Shown here in pieces: positions 39,290 through 50,642 of a stretch of DNA of 64,000 bases. Source of the DNA: Vibrio hangzhouensis (GTDB taxonomy: Bacteria > Pseudomonadota > Gammaproteobacteria > Enterobacterales > Vibrionaceae). The DNA lies in the NCBI RefSeq assembly GCF_900107935.1, contig NZ_FNVG01000007.1, positions 140,138 to 204,137 of the forward strand, in the 5' to 3' direction. Under the pieces are notes generated by a model. It did no database searches. It had not been told where the DNA came from and was given only the letters and a program-made list of their open reading frames with translations. Every line of letters begins with the position of its first letter. Position 1 is the stretch's first letter. The position numbers and the translations under genes were made by a program.

Positions 39290-39318
39290 GCAGGTCAGGG
39301 GGAAAGCCCCTAACCTGC
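39290..39318. terminator. Hairpin between convergent genes
   Basis: GCAGGTCAGGGG-GAAAG-CCCCTAACCTGC has one mismatch in 12 pairs and no T-tract. A transcript-end structure is likely, not proven. Confidence 0.45.
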
Positions 39319-39323
39319 AGAGC

Positions 39324-41383
<2,060 letters not shown>

Positions 41384-41482
41384 AAACTTACTCCGTTTTG
41401 ACCTGGCATCATTGTAAATCAAAAATAATCAGAATAATCTCTGGTTACGCCCATTTGATAATAAATTTGCAGAGGAGCAATT

Positions 41483-42466
41483 ATGGGACCGTTATGGCTT
41501 GATGTGGAAGGGTATGAGCTGACAGCAGAAGATCGGGAAATGCTGGAACACCCAACGGTGGGTGGCTTAATTCTGTTTGCCCGCAACTATCATGACTCTG
41601 AGCAGTTGATTGAGTTGAACCGCCAGATTCGTCAAGCCGCCAGAGGCCCTATTGTGATTGGTGTTGATCAGGAAGGTGGGCGTGTACAGCGTTTTCGTGA
41701 TGGGTTTACTTCTCTTCCGCCAGCGTCTCTTTACGCAGACCTGGGGGATGAATCCCTGGCCAATCAGGCTGGCTGGCTGATGGCCGCAGAACTTATTGCT
41801 CATGACATTGACCTGAGCTTTGCTCCGGTTCTCGATCAGGGACATGAGTGTAAGGCCATTGGCAATCGCGCGTTTGGTGATAACTTACAAACGATAGTGC
41901 AGTACAGCACAGCGTTTATGGCAGGAATGAAATCAGCGGGAATGGCGACCACGGGCAAGCACTTTCCGGGTCACGGCGGAGTGATTGCGGATTCCCATCT
42001 GGAAACGCCTATCGATGATCGCAGTACGATTTTTGAAGACGACATGCGGATTTTCAAAGCGCACATTCAATCCGGGCTGTTGGATGCGATGATGCCGGCT
42101 CATGTGGTATTTCCCCATTATGACGATAAGCCAGCCAGTGGCTCCCGTTATTGGTTGAAACAGGTGCTGCGTCAGCAGTTGGGATTCGATGGCATCATCT
42201 TTTCAGACGATCTCTCTATGGAAGGTGCTGCTGTTATGGGTGGGCCAGCGGAACGTGCACAGCAGGCGCTGGAGGCCGGTTGTGACATGTTGCTGTTATG
42301 CAATAACCGACAATCTTCGATAAAGGTATTGGACAGTCTGCCCATCAGTCACGTACCTCAAGCGCACTCGATGCTGAGAACACGCGATTTTTCCTGGTCA
42401 GAGTTGAGGAAAAGTGAACAATGGAAGTTGGCCAATAAAAATATCCTCACGGCAATAGATGGTTAG
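41483..42466 (+). CDS. nagZ: Beta-N-acetylglucosaminidase of murein recycling
   Basis: 327 residues, family GH3. It removes GlcNAc from anhydro-muropeptides. Motifs: [31 protein letters not shown], the catalytic [18 protein letters not shown] loop with its Asp/His, and [17 protein letters not shown] with the catalytic Asp. GAGGAGC precedes the ATG. No signal peptide, so cytoplasmic. It supplies anhMurNAc to AnmK, encoded divergently. Confidence 0.97.
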   Translation: MGPLWLDVEGYELTAEDREMLEHPTVGGLILFARNYHDSEQLIELNRQIRQAARGPIVIGVDQEGGRVQRFRDGFTSLPPASLYADLGDESLANQAGWLMAAELIAHDIDLSFAPVLDQGHECKAIGNRAFGDNLQTIVQYSTAFMAGMKSAGMATTGKHFPGHGGVIADSHLETPIDDRSTIFEDDMRIFKAHIQSGLLDAMMPAHVVFPHYDDKPASGSRYWLKQVLRQQLGFDGIIFSDDLSMEGAAVMGGPAERAQQALEAGCDMLLLCNNRQSSIKVLDSLPISHVPQAHSMLRTRDFSWSELRKSEQWKLANKNILTAIDG

Positions 42467-42492
42467 GCTAATGCCGTTGAATGGCTAAAGTT

Positions 42493-42517
42493 ATCCCTGC
42501 CCAGGCAGGGATTTTTT
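42493..42517 (+). terminator. Terminator of nagZ
   Basis: ATCCCTGC-CCAG-GCAGGGAT with six T after. Confidence 0.9.
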
Positions 42518-42532
42518 CGTCTGAGGGAAGAA

Positions 42533-43258
42533 TTAATGGAATCCCAGTTTTTCTTTCAGTGCTTTGAGGTAGCGTCGGCTGACGGGAATAGGGTGATTGG
42601 TCTGGGTAATGATTTCGGCCAGTCCGTTATCCAGGAGTTTGATCTCCTTGATGGCTTTTATGTTAACTAAGAATTGGCGATGACAGCGAATCAAGGGCGT
42701 TTTGTCTTCAATCACCTTCAAGGTCAATTGAGAAGTCGCTTTTTGCTCGGCGGTTTGTACATGTACACCAGACAGGTCACTGTAGGCAAATTCGACGTCT
42801 TTGGTCGGAATGATTACGATACGGTGATGACCCACACAAGGGATCTGATCCAGAGTCTTTGGTGCTAGGGCATCAAATGACTCTTCGGTTTGTTGCTCAT
42901 TCTTTTTCAAGCGTTTAACGGTTTTCTCTAATCGACATGGATCGACGGGCTTTAACAGGTAGTCGAATGCATTGTCCTCAAAGGCCTGAATCGCATATTG
43001 ATCATAGGCTGTGACAAAAACAACTTTCGGCATGGTATCGGGGTCAAGCATTCCCAGAAGTTCGATACCGGTAATTTGTGGCATCTGGATATCGAGAAAT
43101 ACCACGTCGGGCTTCAACTGATTAATCTTTTTAAGGCCTTCAATGGCGTTACTGGCCTCTCCGATGATCTGTATCTGCTCAGTTTGTTCAAGGAGCTCGG
43201 TCAGCTCTTCACGGGCAAACAATTCATCGTCAATTACTAGAGCGGTTAACTGTGTCAT
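42533..43258 (-). CDS. btsR: Pyruvate-responsive response regulator BtsR (YehT)
   Basis: 241 residues. Receiver domain with phosphoacceptor Asp56 in DVVFLDIQMPQITG and Lys in FDYLLKPVDP; C-terminal LytTR DNA-binding domain (TLKVIEDKTPLIRCHRQFLVNIKAI, PVSRRYLKALKEKL). It aligns end to end with E. coli BtsR. Coupled to btsS by a 4-base overlap (GTGA/ATGA type). LytTR domains recognise short direct repeats at two-turn spacing, as in the array at 38746. Confidence 0.92.
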   Translation of the reverse strand: MTQLTALVIDDELFAREELTELLEQTEQIQIIGEASNAIEGLKKINQLKPDVVFLDIQMPQITGIELLGMLDPDTMPKVVFVTAYDQYAIQAFEDNAFDYLLKPVDPCRLEKTVKRLKKNEQQTEESFDALAPKTLDQIPCVGHHRIVIIPTKDVEFAYSDLSGVHVQTAEQKATSQLTLKVIEDKTPLIRCHRQFLVNIKAIKEIKLLDNGLAEIITQTNHPIPVSRRYLKALKEKLGFH

Positions 43259-44958
43259 GACGCAATGGCCGTCCTTTTATCTTTGCGTATCGATGGCGAG
43301 GGGATAATAAAGCTCATTCGGGTATGTTGGTCCTTTTTGACGTCAATTTTTAGCGCTGCGTCACGACCAAATTTGTTGGTGAGGCGCTTATCCACGATTT
43401 GCATACCCAGCCCTTCGTGTCCCGGTTTTGGCTCAGAATAAGTACCTGCATTGTCCTCGACAATGATTTGGTGTCCGTACGGAGTACTTCGACTATAGAT
43501 GCGAATGGTCCCTCCTTCCAGCAGATTTGAGATGCCATGTTTAATGGCGTTCTCAACCAATGGTTGTAAGGTAAAACTGGGTACTTCCTGATCCAGTATC
43601 TCAGGGGCAATGTCGATATCCACCTCTAACCTATCGGTGAACCTTGCCTTCTCAATGGTCAGATAGGCGTTCACGTGGGCCAGTTCCTCTTTCAGCGTGA
43701 CTGTTTCGATATTCTGTTTCAGGTTACTGCGGAAGAATTGCGAAAGATGCTGTATTAAGCTGCGCGCTTTATCGGGGTCGCGACGGGTAATTGCGCTGAT
43801 GGTATTCAGGGCGTTGAACAGAAAGTGCGGGTTGACCTGTGCGTGCAACAGTTTTATTTCAGCCTGGTTGAGCAAGGTCTGTTTGTGGATATAGTCACCG
43901 TGTAGGATCTGACTGGAGAGTAACTGTGCAATCCCTTCAGCCATGGACATGTTGATAGTAGAAAACAGCTTACGTTTGGGTTCATAGAGCTTAATTGTCC
44001 CAATGACCTCATCACCAGTGCGTAAGGGAATGATTAAGGCTGAGCCCAGCTTACAATGAGGTGAAATCGAACATTGATAGGGGTTTTCCTTGCCATCCAG
44101 GTAGATGATTTCGTTATTGTGCATGGCATCCAGCGTGCTCTGTGACGAAATGGGACGGTTCAGTTCATGGTGATCGGCACCAATGCCGACAAACGCCAGA
44201 ATTTTCTCATGATCGGTTATGGCGACCGCACCGACGTTGGTTTCCTCATAGACAATACGTGCGATCTTGCTGGCATTATGCGAATCAAAACCGTGGACCA
44301 GGATCCCGACTGAGCGCTCAGCAATATTCAGTGCTCGCCGTGAGAAGGTGGCTGAATACTCTTCAAAAATGGTTTTCCTGTCCTGTAGAATACTCATAAA
44401 CAGAGCCGCGCCCACGGAGTTGGCGATGATCATTGGGGCGGCAATGGCAGAGACCAGCGAATAGGCCTGATCAAAGGGTTTGGCCACTACCAGAATGACC
44501 AGCATCTGTACCACTTCTGCGGCAAAGGTGATGTAGAAAACAACCAGAGGGTTAAACAGCTCCTCTTTTTTGTCCCTGTTGATAAAGTAGAGGTGCATTA
44601 AGCCACCAATCACCCCTTCAGCGGTGGTGGAAATAGCGCAGGCAACATCGGTAAAGCCCCCCAGCGTATAGCGGTGCAGGCCGCCAGTCAGACCGACAGC
44701 GAACCCAACTAGCGGGCCGCCAAACAATCCCCCCATGACGGCACCGATGGCTCGGGTATTGGCAATGGCATCGTTGATTTGCAGACCAAAGTAGGTCCCC
44801 AATATACAGAATGACGAGAACAGCACGTAGACGCTGATTTTATGACTTAACCGGTTAGACACACTAAACAGTGGAATGAAAAGTGGAGTTTTACTCAACA
44901 TATAGGCGAGTACCAGATACACGCACATTTGTTGTAATAAAGATATGATTAAGTCCAT
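43255..44958 (-). CDS. btsS: Pyruvate-sensing LytS-type histidine kinase BtsS (YehU)
   Basis: 567 residues. Five or six membrane helices of the 5TM-5TMR LytS sensor (NTRAIGAVMGGLFGGPLVGF, VGLTGGLHRYTLGGFTDVAC), a GAF domain with CSISPHCKLGSALIIPLRTG, then the His kinase motif LLHAQVNPHFLFNALNTISA and an HATPase (LQPLVENAIKHGISN, GLGMQIVDKRL). Aligns with E. coli BtsS, a high-affinity pyruvate receptor. AGGTGA 8 bases before ATG. A 22-base palindrome stands just upstream. Confidence 0.92.
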   Translation of the reverse strand: MDLIISLLQQMCVYLVLAYMLSKTPLFIPLFSVSNRLSHKISVYVLFSSFCILGTYFGLQINDAIANTRAIGAVMGGLFGGPLVGFAVGLTGGLHRYTLGGFTDVACAISTTAEGVIGGLMHLYFINRDKKEELFNPLVVFYITFAAEVVQMLVILVVAKPFDQAYSLVSAIAAPMIIANSVGAALFMSILQDRKTIFEEYSATFSRRALNIAERSVGILVHGFDSHNASKIARIVYEETNVGAVAITDHEKILAFVGIGADHHELNRPISSQSTLDAMHNNEIIYLDGKENPYQCSISPHCKLGSALIIPLRTGDEVIGTIKLYEPKRKLFSTINMSMAEGIAQLLSSQILHGDYIHKQTLLNQAEIKLLHAQVNPHFLFNALNTISAITRRDPDKARSLIQHLSQFFRSNLKQNIETVTLKEELAHVNAYLTIEKARFTDRLEVDIDIAPEILDQEVPSFTLQPLVENAIKHGISNLLEGGTIRIYSRSTPYGHQIIVEDNAGTYSEPKPGHEGLGMQIVDKRLTNKFGRDAALKIDVKKDQHTRMSFIIPSPSIRKDKRTAIAS

Positions 44959-44978
44959 TGCACATCACCTGAAGTTAC

Positions 44979-45000
44979 TTGGGTATTATTGTATACCCAA
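44979..45000 (-). promoter_or_regulatory. 22-base palindrome upstream of btsS
   Basis: TTGGGTAT-TATTGT-ATACCCAA, perfect 8-bp arms, 21 bases before the btsS ATG. No T-tract. Could be an operator or 5' hairpin. Confidence 0.5.
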
Positions 45001-45070
45001 CTGACCGTCAGTGGCAGCGTGAGCTTATGGTTGTTATAACTGAAACTGGTAAGAAGAGGGAAATATCTAC

Positions 45071-45111
45071 TGTAAATATTTTTTTACGTTGGATGTTTTT
45101 CAAAGTTTACG
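45071..45111 (+). promoter_or_regulatory. Two upstream TyrR boxes of aroF
   Basis: TGTAAA-N6-TTTACG (45071-45088) and TGTTTT-N6-TTTACG (45094-45111), 23 bases apart. Both resemble the TyrR consensus TGTAAA-N6-TTTACA, with one and about four mismatched positions. They lie just upstream of the -35. Confidence 0.6.
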
Positions 45112-45112
45112 C

Positions 45113-45140
45113 TTGCATGTGTTTTTTATCTATGTATATT
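45113..45140 (+). promoter_or_regulatory. aroF promoter
   Basis: TTGCAT (45113-45118), 16 bases, TATATT (45135-45140). It stands between the upstream TyrR boxes and the perfect downstream one. Confidence 0.6.
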
Positions 45141-45182
45141 ACCAGTAAAGCTTAGCCGGGAAGCGTGAAAGGGAGTTTCCGG

Positions 45183-45200
45183 TGTAAATATATTTTTACA
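45183..45200 (+). promoter_or_regulatory. Perfect TyrR box overlapping the aroF ribosome site region
   Basis: TGTAAA-TATATT-TTTACA matches the TyrR consensus exactly. It ends at the base where the AGGTGA ribosome site of aroF begins, about 40 bases downstream of the predicted start. Confidence 0.85.
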
Positions 45201-45209
45201 GGTGAGATG

Positions 45210-46283
45210 ATGAAGAAGAGTGAATTAAGTAATATTAACATCAGCGATGAACAGGTGCTGATCACGCCAGAGCAATTGAAAGAAAAGCTACCTTTGAGCG
45301 AAAAAGCACGAAAGTTCATTCAAGATTCTCGTGAAACCATCGCTAACATCATCCATAAAAAAGATCATCGTCTACTGGTGGTATGTGGGCCATGTTCCAT
45401 TCATGACGTGGAAGCGGCAAAAGAGTACGCCAAGCGTTTAAAAGCACTCTCTGAGCAATTGAGCGACCAATTGTACATTGTGATGCGTGTTTACTTTGAA
45501 AAGCCCCGTACCACAGTTGGCTGGAAAGGTCTGATCAACGATCCTCAGCTAGATGGCACGTTCGACATTGAACACGGTCTGCACGTGGGTCGTCAGCTGC
45601 TGGTGGAGCTGGCAGAAATGGAAATTCCTCTGGCGACAGAAGCGCTGGATCCAATCAGCCCTCAGTATCTAGCCGATACCTTCTCGTGGGCAGCTATTGG
45701 TGCACGTACTACAGAGTCACAAACTCACCGAGAGATGGCCAGTGGTTTGTCGATGCCTATTGGTTTCAAAAACGGTACCGATGGTAGCCTGGCCACGGCT
45801 ATCAATGCAATGCAGGCAGCTTCTTCCAGTCACCGTTTCATGGGGATCAACCGAGAAGGTCAGGTTGCACTACTGACCACTCAGGGTAACGCGAATGGTC
45901 ACGTGATCCTGCGTGGTGGTAAACAAACCAACTATGATTCTGTTTCCGTTACAGAATGCGAGCAGGAGTTGGCGAAGTCTAACCTGGAAGCGGCGCTTAT
46001 GGTGGACTGCAGCCACGCAAACTCACGTAAAGACTACCGTCGTCAGCCACTCGTCGCCGAAGATGTGATTCACCAAATCCGCGAAGGGAATAAGTCAATT
46101 ATTGGTCTGATGATTGAAAGTCACCTAAACGAAGGCAACCAAAGCTCAGATATTCCGTTAAGTGAAATGCAATACGGCGTGTCTATCACCGATGCGTGTA
46201 TCAATTGGGATTCAACTGAGGCACTATTACGTCATGCTCATACTGAGCTGGTCCCATTCTTGGAAAATCGTATTAAGGAATAA
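45210..46283 (+). CDS. aroF: 3-deoxy-7-phosphoheptulonate synthase, AroF type
   Basis: 357 residues, matching E. coli AroF (356) from [16 protein letters not shown]. The second of two adjacent ATGs (45210) is chosen since AGGTGA is 7 bases away. DAHP synthase commits PEP and erythrose-4-phosphate to the shikimate pathway; motifs [48 protein letters not shown] and [14 protein letters not shown] (metal ligands). Operon with tyrA and TyrR boxes suggest the tyrosine-controlled isozyme. Confidence 0.95.
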   Translation: MKKSELSNINISDEQVLITPEQLKEKLPLSEKARKFIQDSRETIANIIHKKDHRLLVVCGPCSIHDVEAAKEYAKRLKALSEQLSDQLYIVMRVYFEKPRTTVGWKGLINDPQLDGTFDIEHGLHVGRQLLVELAEMEIPLATEALDPISPQYLADTFSWAAIGARTTESQTHREMASGLSMPIGFKNGTDGSLATAINAMQAASSSHRFMGINREGQVALLTTQGNANGHVILRGGKQTNYDSVSVTECEQELAKSNLEAALMVDCSHANSRKDYRRQPLVAEDVIHQIREGNKSIIGLMIESHLNEGNQSSDIPLSEMQYGVSITDACINWDSTEALLRHAHTELVPFLENRIKE

Positions 46284-47419
46284 TGACATCCATGGCTGCT
46301 GAACTGAACGCATTGCGTGACCAAATCGATGACGTTGATAAGCAGATGCTTGACCTGTTGGCAAAGCGTCTATCTCTTGTGGAGCAAGTTGGTGAAGTAA
46401 AGAGCCAACATGGCTTACCTATCTATGCCCCTGACAGAGAAGCAGCCATGCTGGCATCGCGTCGTGAAGAAGCGGAAAAAAAAGGCGTGCCTCCTCAACT
46501 CATCGAGGACATCCTTCGCCGCACTATGCGCGAGTCTTATGCCAGCGAAAAAGACTCGGGTTTTAAGTGCCTAAACCCGGAATTGCGCTCTGTTGTGATT
46601 GTCGGTGGTAAGGGACAGTTGGGTGGCTTATTTGGCAGAATGTTCACGCTGTCGGGTTATCAAGTAAAAGTGCTTGGCAGCCAAGATTGGGATCGTGCCG
46701 ACGAGATCTTAGATAATGCGGGTCTTGTTGTCGTGACTGTACCAATTCACCTCACGGAAGGTGTGATTGAGAAGCTTGGTAACCTGCCAGAAGACTGTAT
46801 TTTGTGCGATCTCACCTCGATTAAGTCTAAGCCACTTAATGCCATGCTAAAGGCTCATCAAGGCCCCGTTGTCGGTTTGCACCCGATGTTTGGCCCTGAC
46901 GTGCCAAGCCTGGCTAAACAGGTGATCGTCTATTGTGATGGCCGTGGTGAAGATGCGTATCAATGGCTGTTAGAACAGTTTAAAATTTGGGGCGCGAGTT
47001 TGTGTCAGATCTCGGCGGAGCAGCATGACGAAGGAATGACGTTAATTCAGGCGCTACGTCACTTTACCTCCTTTGCTTACGGACGCCACCTGAGTCAGCA
47101 GAACCCAGATCTGGATACGCTAGTGAAACTGAGCTCACCTATTTATCGTCTGGAACTGGCCATGGTGGGGCGTCTGTTTGCTCAGGATCCTAATTTGTAC
47201 GGTGACATCATTCTTTCTTCGGATGAAAATATCGATATGATCAAGCGTTTTCACCAGCAATTCGGAGAAGCACTGGCACTTCTCGACACTAAAGACAAAG
47301 CTAAGTTTGTTGCCGAGTTCAATGAAGTCAGTGACTGGTTTGGTGATTACTCTCAGCAATTCATGTCTGAGAGCCAGAATTTGCTCAAGCAGGCCAATGA
47401 CGCGATTCATCGCGGCTAG
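46283..47419 (+). CDS. tyrA: Bifunctional chorismate mutase / prephenate dehydrogenase
   Basis: 378 residues. The N-terminal AroQ chorismate mutase ([19 protein letters not shown], about 4-90) is joined to an NAD-dependent prephenate dehydrogenase: [15 protein letters not shown]ossmann motif (about 100), [15 protein letters not shown] and the catalytic His region. Makes 4-hydroxyphenylpyruvate, the tyrosine precursor. TAATG joins it to aroF; an ATG three codons in equals the E. coli start. Confidence 0.96.
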   Translation: MTSMAAELNALRDQIDDVDKQMLDLLAKRLSLVEQVGEVKSQHGLPIYAPDREAAMLASRREEAEKKGVPPQLIEDILRRTMRESYASEKDSGFKCLNPELRSVVIVGGKGQLGGLFGRMFTLSGYQVKVLGSQDWDRADEILDNAGLVVVTVPIHLTEGVIEKLGNLPEDCILCDLTSIKSKPLNAMLKAHQGPVVGLHPMFGPDVPSLAKQVIVYCDGRGEDAYQWLLEQFKIWGASLCQISAEQHDEGMTLIQALRHFTSFAYGRHLSQQNPDLDTLVKLSSPIYRLELAMVGRLFAQDPNLYGDIILSSDENIDMIKRFHQQFGEALALLDTKDKAKFVAEFNEVSDWFGDYSQQFMSESQNLLKQANDAIHRG

Positions 47420-47436
47420 AATCCCAAAAGGGTCAC

Positions 47437-47467
47437 AAAAAAACGCAGCGTTTACGCTGCGTTTTTT
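47437..47467. terminator. Bidirectional terminator of aroF-tyrA
   Basis: AAACGCAGCG-TTTA-CGCTGCGTTT with A upstream and T downstream; shared with the convergent M23 gene. Confidence 0.92.
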
Positions 47468-48474
47468 TAATTGGTCTGTTCTGCCTCGGGCTCTGGCAGC
47501 TCTTCGTTGACTGCGGTCTTTAGAGAAGCATCGACATAAGGCGCGTTGGTCAGGTTGATCTGCAGTTTGACGACACTGCCTATCAGCTCAACAAGTGGTC
47601 CCCACTGAACTTTTTTCTCTTTTTCAAAAACATAGTCAAAGTTATCTGGACTCCAGTCCATCAAATACTGGGGATTTAGTGTCCGGCCTAAGAATCGCAC
47701 TTCGTAATGCAGGTGAGGACCGGTCGAGTTGCCGCTGTTGCCACATGTTGCGATGACATCACCTTTTCGCACGAACTGCCCACTTTTTGCCTTAAAGCGA
47801 TGTAAGTGCGCGTAGGTACTCATAAAGCCAAAAGCGTGACGAATGGTCAGGTAGTTGCCATAGCCTTTACGACTTGGTCTTACTGTTTCTACCACGCCAT
47901 CTGCAGGAGCCAGGATCTGCTCTCCTGTTTTACAGGTGAGATCGATGCCGGTGTGAAGCTGCCTCTTACCGGAAATTGGATTGGTGCGACGACCATATGA
48001 CGAAGAGATCCGTTGGTAGGTGACAGGGCTGTCGTTGGGGATCAGTCGAAACATGGTTGCACGCACTGCTGAGTCTATTGCGGCGGCATCAATACGATCG
48101 GCCAAAGGCATTTCTACATCATAGAGCTCTTCATTAACTAATCCGAGAACCGTTTCTACATCATTGACGCGTTTACCCAGCAGTTGCAACTCATCACGCT
48201 TTTGCTCCAGCTCCTGAGACAGATCATGCGTTACATTCACCTGTTCTTCGAGCTTAGCTTCTAGCAGTGCTTTTTCTTGTTGCAGACTGGAAAGAGTCAC
48301 TTCTGTTGAGCTAAGAGCCGTTTGCGACTGATTGTAGGAGTAGCCCACCAGACCAAGGGCAATAGGAAAAGCTGCGGCTAATAGAATAACGCTTACTGTA
48401 CGCTTTCTCCCTAAACGCAGTGTTTTTTTCTTTCCTTGATCAGTAGGTATGACTACCTTGATTTTGTTTGCCAT
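47467..48474 (-). CDS. M23 family (LytM-type) metallopeptidase
   Basis: 335 residues. N-terminal membrane anchor (VSVILLAAAFPIALGLVGYSY), coiled coil (about 55-110, LQQEKALLEAKLEEQ), then an M23 domain in which the zinc ligands are intact: HTGIDLT (HxxxD) and GPHLHYEVRF (HxH). It is likely an active murein endopeptidase or an activator of one. It stands alone; substrate bond not decidable. Confidence 0.9.
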   Translation of the reverse strand: MANKIKVVIPTDQGKKKTLRLGRKRTVSVILLAAAFPIALGLVGYSYNQSQTALSSTEVTLSSLQQEKALLEAKLEEQVNVTHDLSQELEQKRDELQLLGKRVNDVETVLGLVNEELYDVEMPLADRIDAAAIDSAVRATMFRLIPNDSPVTYQRISSSYGRRTNPISGKRQLHTGIDLTCKTGEQILAPADGVVETVRPSRKGYGNYLTIRHAFGFMSTYAHLHRFKAKSGQFVRKGDVIATCGNSGNSTGPHLHYEVRFLGRTLNPQYLMDWSPDNFDYVFEKEKKVQWGPLVELIGSVVKLQINLTNAPYVDASLKTAVNEELPEPEAEQTN

Positions 48475-48556
48475 AGTGAAATGTCGAAACTGACAACCTG
48501 TCTATAAAAAGTGGTAAATTTTCGGTTAATTTCGCTATTTTGTGGGTGAAAATCAC

Positions 48557-48587
48557 AAAAAAGAGGGCGCTATTATTAGCGCCCTCT
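48557..48587 (-). terminator. Terminator of ettA
   Basis: On the minus strand GAGGGCGCTA-ATAA-TAGCGCCCTC followed by six T. Confidence 0.9.
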
Positions 48588-48621
48588 TCAAAAAAAACAA
48601 GTTTATCTCAAAATCAAGTGC

Positions 48622-50289
48622 TTATTTTGAGATGCGCTTGTATTTAATGCGATGTGGTTCAGCAGCTTCAGGACCCAGAGTCTTCTTCAGCCATTCCATG
48701 TACTCCGTGTAGTTACCTTCGTAGAAGTTAACCTGACCTTCGTCACGGTAGTCGATGATGTGCGTAGCGATACGGTCAAGGAACCAACGGTCGTGCGAGA
48801 TAACCATGGCACAGCCAGGGAACTCAAGCAGCGCTTCTTCCAGTGCACGTAGTGTTTCAACGTCAAGGTCGTTGGTTGGCTCATCGAGTAGCAGCATGTT
48901 ACCGCCCGCTTTAAGAAGCTTAGCCAGGTGAACACGGTTACGCTCACCACCAGACAGCTCACCGATGATCTTCTGTTGGTCGCTGCCTTTGAAATTAAAG
49001 CGCGAGCAGTAGGCACGAGCTGGGATCTCAAAGTTGTTGATCTTGATGATGTCAGCGCCTTCAGAAATTTCCTGGAATACCGTGTTCTTGTCGTTCATTG
49101 AGTCTCGGAACTGTTCAACCGATGCCAGTTTAACGGTTTCACCTAGATCAATCGTACCGGAATCAGGTTGCTCAGTGCCGCTTAACATCTTGAATAGCGT
49201 TGATTTACCTGCACCGTTAGCACCGATAATACCGACGATAGCACCCTTAGGAATGCTAAACGACAGGTCGTCGATAAGTACGCGGCCGTCGAATGACTTG
49301 GTCAGGTTGTTCACCTCAAGCACTTTGTCACCCAGGCGCTCACCAGGTGGGATGAACAGTTCGTTAGTTTCGTTACGTTTCTGGTGATCGCCGCTTTGCA
49401 GTTCTTCAAAGCGTGCCATACGTGCTTTAGACTTAGCTTGACGACCTTTAGGGTTTTGACGAACCCATTCAAGTTCTTTCTCGATGGTCTTCTGACGAGC
49501 TTTTTCTTGAGACGCTTCTTGTTGCAGACGGGCATCTTTTTGCTCTAGCCAAGAGGTATAGTTACCTTCCCATGGAATACCTTCACCACGGTCAAGCTCC
49601 AGGATCCAACCCGCAGCGTTATCCAGGAAATAACGGTCGTGGGTGATAGCTACAACGGTGCCGTTGTAATCAACAAGGAAGCGTTCCAGCCAGGCTACAG
49701 ATTCTGCGTCCAAGTGGTTGGTTGGTTCGTCAAGAAGCAGCATGTCTGGCTTCTCTAGAAGCAAGCGGCAGATTGCAACACGGCGGCGCTCACCACCTGA
49801 AAGGTGTTTGATCTGTGCATCCCACTCAGGAAGACGTAGTGCATCCGCTGCACGCTCTAGGGCGTTGTCCAGATTGTGGCCGTCTTTTGCCTGAATCAGT
49901 GCTTCCAGCTCACCTTGTTCCTTTGCCAGTGCGTCAAAGTCAGCATCAGGTTCGGCGTAAGCTGCGTAAACTTCGTCCAGACGCTTCATTGCACCTGCGA
50001 CGTCAGCAACTGCTTCTTCTACGATTTCACGCACCGTTTTTGATTCGTCCAGGACGGGTTCCTGAGGCAGATACCCCACGTTCAGGCCCGGCTGTGGACG
50101 CGCTTCACCATCAATGTCGGTATCAATACCCGCCATGATGCGTAGTAGTGTTGATTTACCTGCGCCGTTGAGACCTAGTACACCAATTTTCGCGCCAGGG
50201 AAGAAGCTAAGAGAAATGTCCTTAAGGATTTGTCGCTTTGGTGGCACAACTTTGCTCACGCGCGACATGGTATAGACGTATTCAGCCAT
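48622..50289 (-). CDS. ettA: Energy-dependent translational throttle protein EttA
   Basis: 555 residues, ABC-F family, soluble. Two cassettes with Walker A GLNGAGKSTLL (about 38) and GANGAGKSTLF (about 355), signatures LSGGERRRVA and LSGGERNRVHLAKLL, and an interdomain linker rich in Lys/Arg (PtIM, about 240-310, QKTIEKELEWVRQNPKG). It binds the ribosomal E site and gates the first peptide bond in response to ATP/ADP. ettA next to slt-trpR-yjjX is the E. coli arrangement. Confidence 0.96.
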   Translation of the reverse strand: MAEYVYTMSRVSKVVPPKRQILKDISLSFFPGAKIGVLGLNGAGKSTLLRIMAGIDTDIDGEARPQPGLNVGYLPQEPVLDESKTVREIVEEAVADVAGAMKRLDEVYAAYAEPDADFDALAKEQGELEALIQAKDGHNLDNALERAADALRLPEWDAQIKHLSGGERRRVAICRLLLEKPDMLLLDEPTNHLDAESVAWLERFLVDYNGTVVAITHDRYFLDNAAGWILELDRGEGIPWEGNYTSWLEQKDARLQQEASQEKARQKTIEKELEWVRQNPKGRQAKSKARMARFEELQSGDHQKRNETNELFIPPGERLGDKVLEVNNLTKSFDGRVLIDDLSFSIPKGAIVGIIGANGAGKSTLFKMLSGTEQPDSGTIDLGETVKLASVEQFRDSMNDKNTVFQEISEGADIIKINNFEIPARAYCSRFNFKGSDQQKIIGELSGGERNRVHLAKLLKAGGNMLLLDEPTNDLDVETLRALEEALLEFPGCAMVISHDRWFLDRIATHIIDYRDEGQVNFYEGNYTEYMEWLKKTLGPEAAEPHRIKYKRISK

Positions 50290-50642
50290 TGCCGATCGTT
50301 CCTACTTTTGAAGTCAATAAAGTTTCTATTTTACACCACGCAGTCTGAACCTTTCAATTTTCGTTGTAAGATCTTGCGTATCAAGGCACCGACAATAAAA
50401 AAGTGCCATTGTCAGGCTAGCAGCTCCCAAAATTCAGAAACAAATTCTTAATAACAAACCCATTGGCAGTTTTGGTCATTTGGTCTTAAATTGAAGGTTG
50501 ACCATGTCTTCAATTACCGCTGACAAAGCGCGACGAAAAATAACAACAATACTTCAGCTGGTCATTTACTCAAGTCCCCTCAGAACGTCAGCTCTGATGG
50601 CTATGACTGAGTACACTCAATTGCATCGAAGGGAAAGGTTTC
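50290..50642. promoter_or_regulatory. Divergent region between ettA and slt
   Basis: 353 bases without a supported gene. A short open frame from 50498 overlaps slt in another frame but has no family features. I found no convincing promoter pair or operator. Confidence 0.35.
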
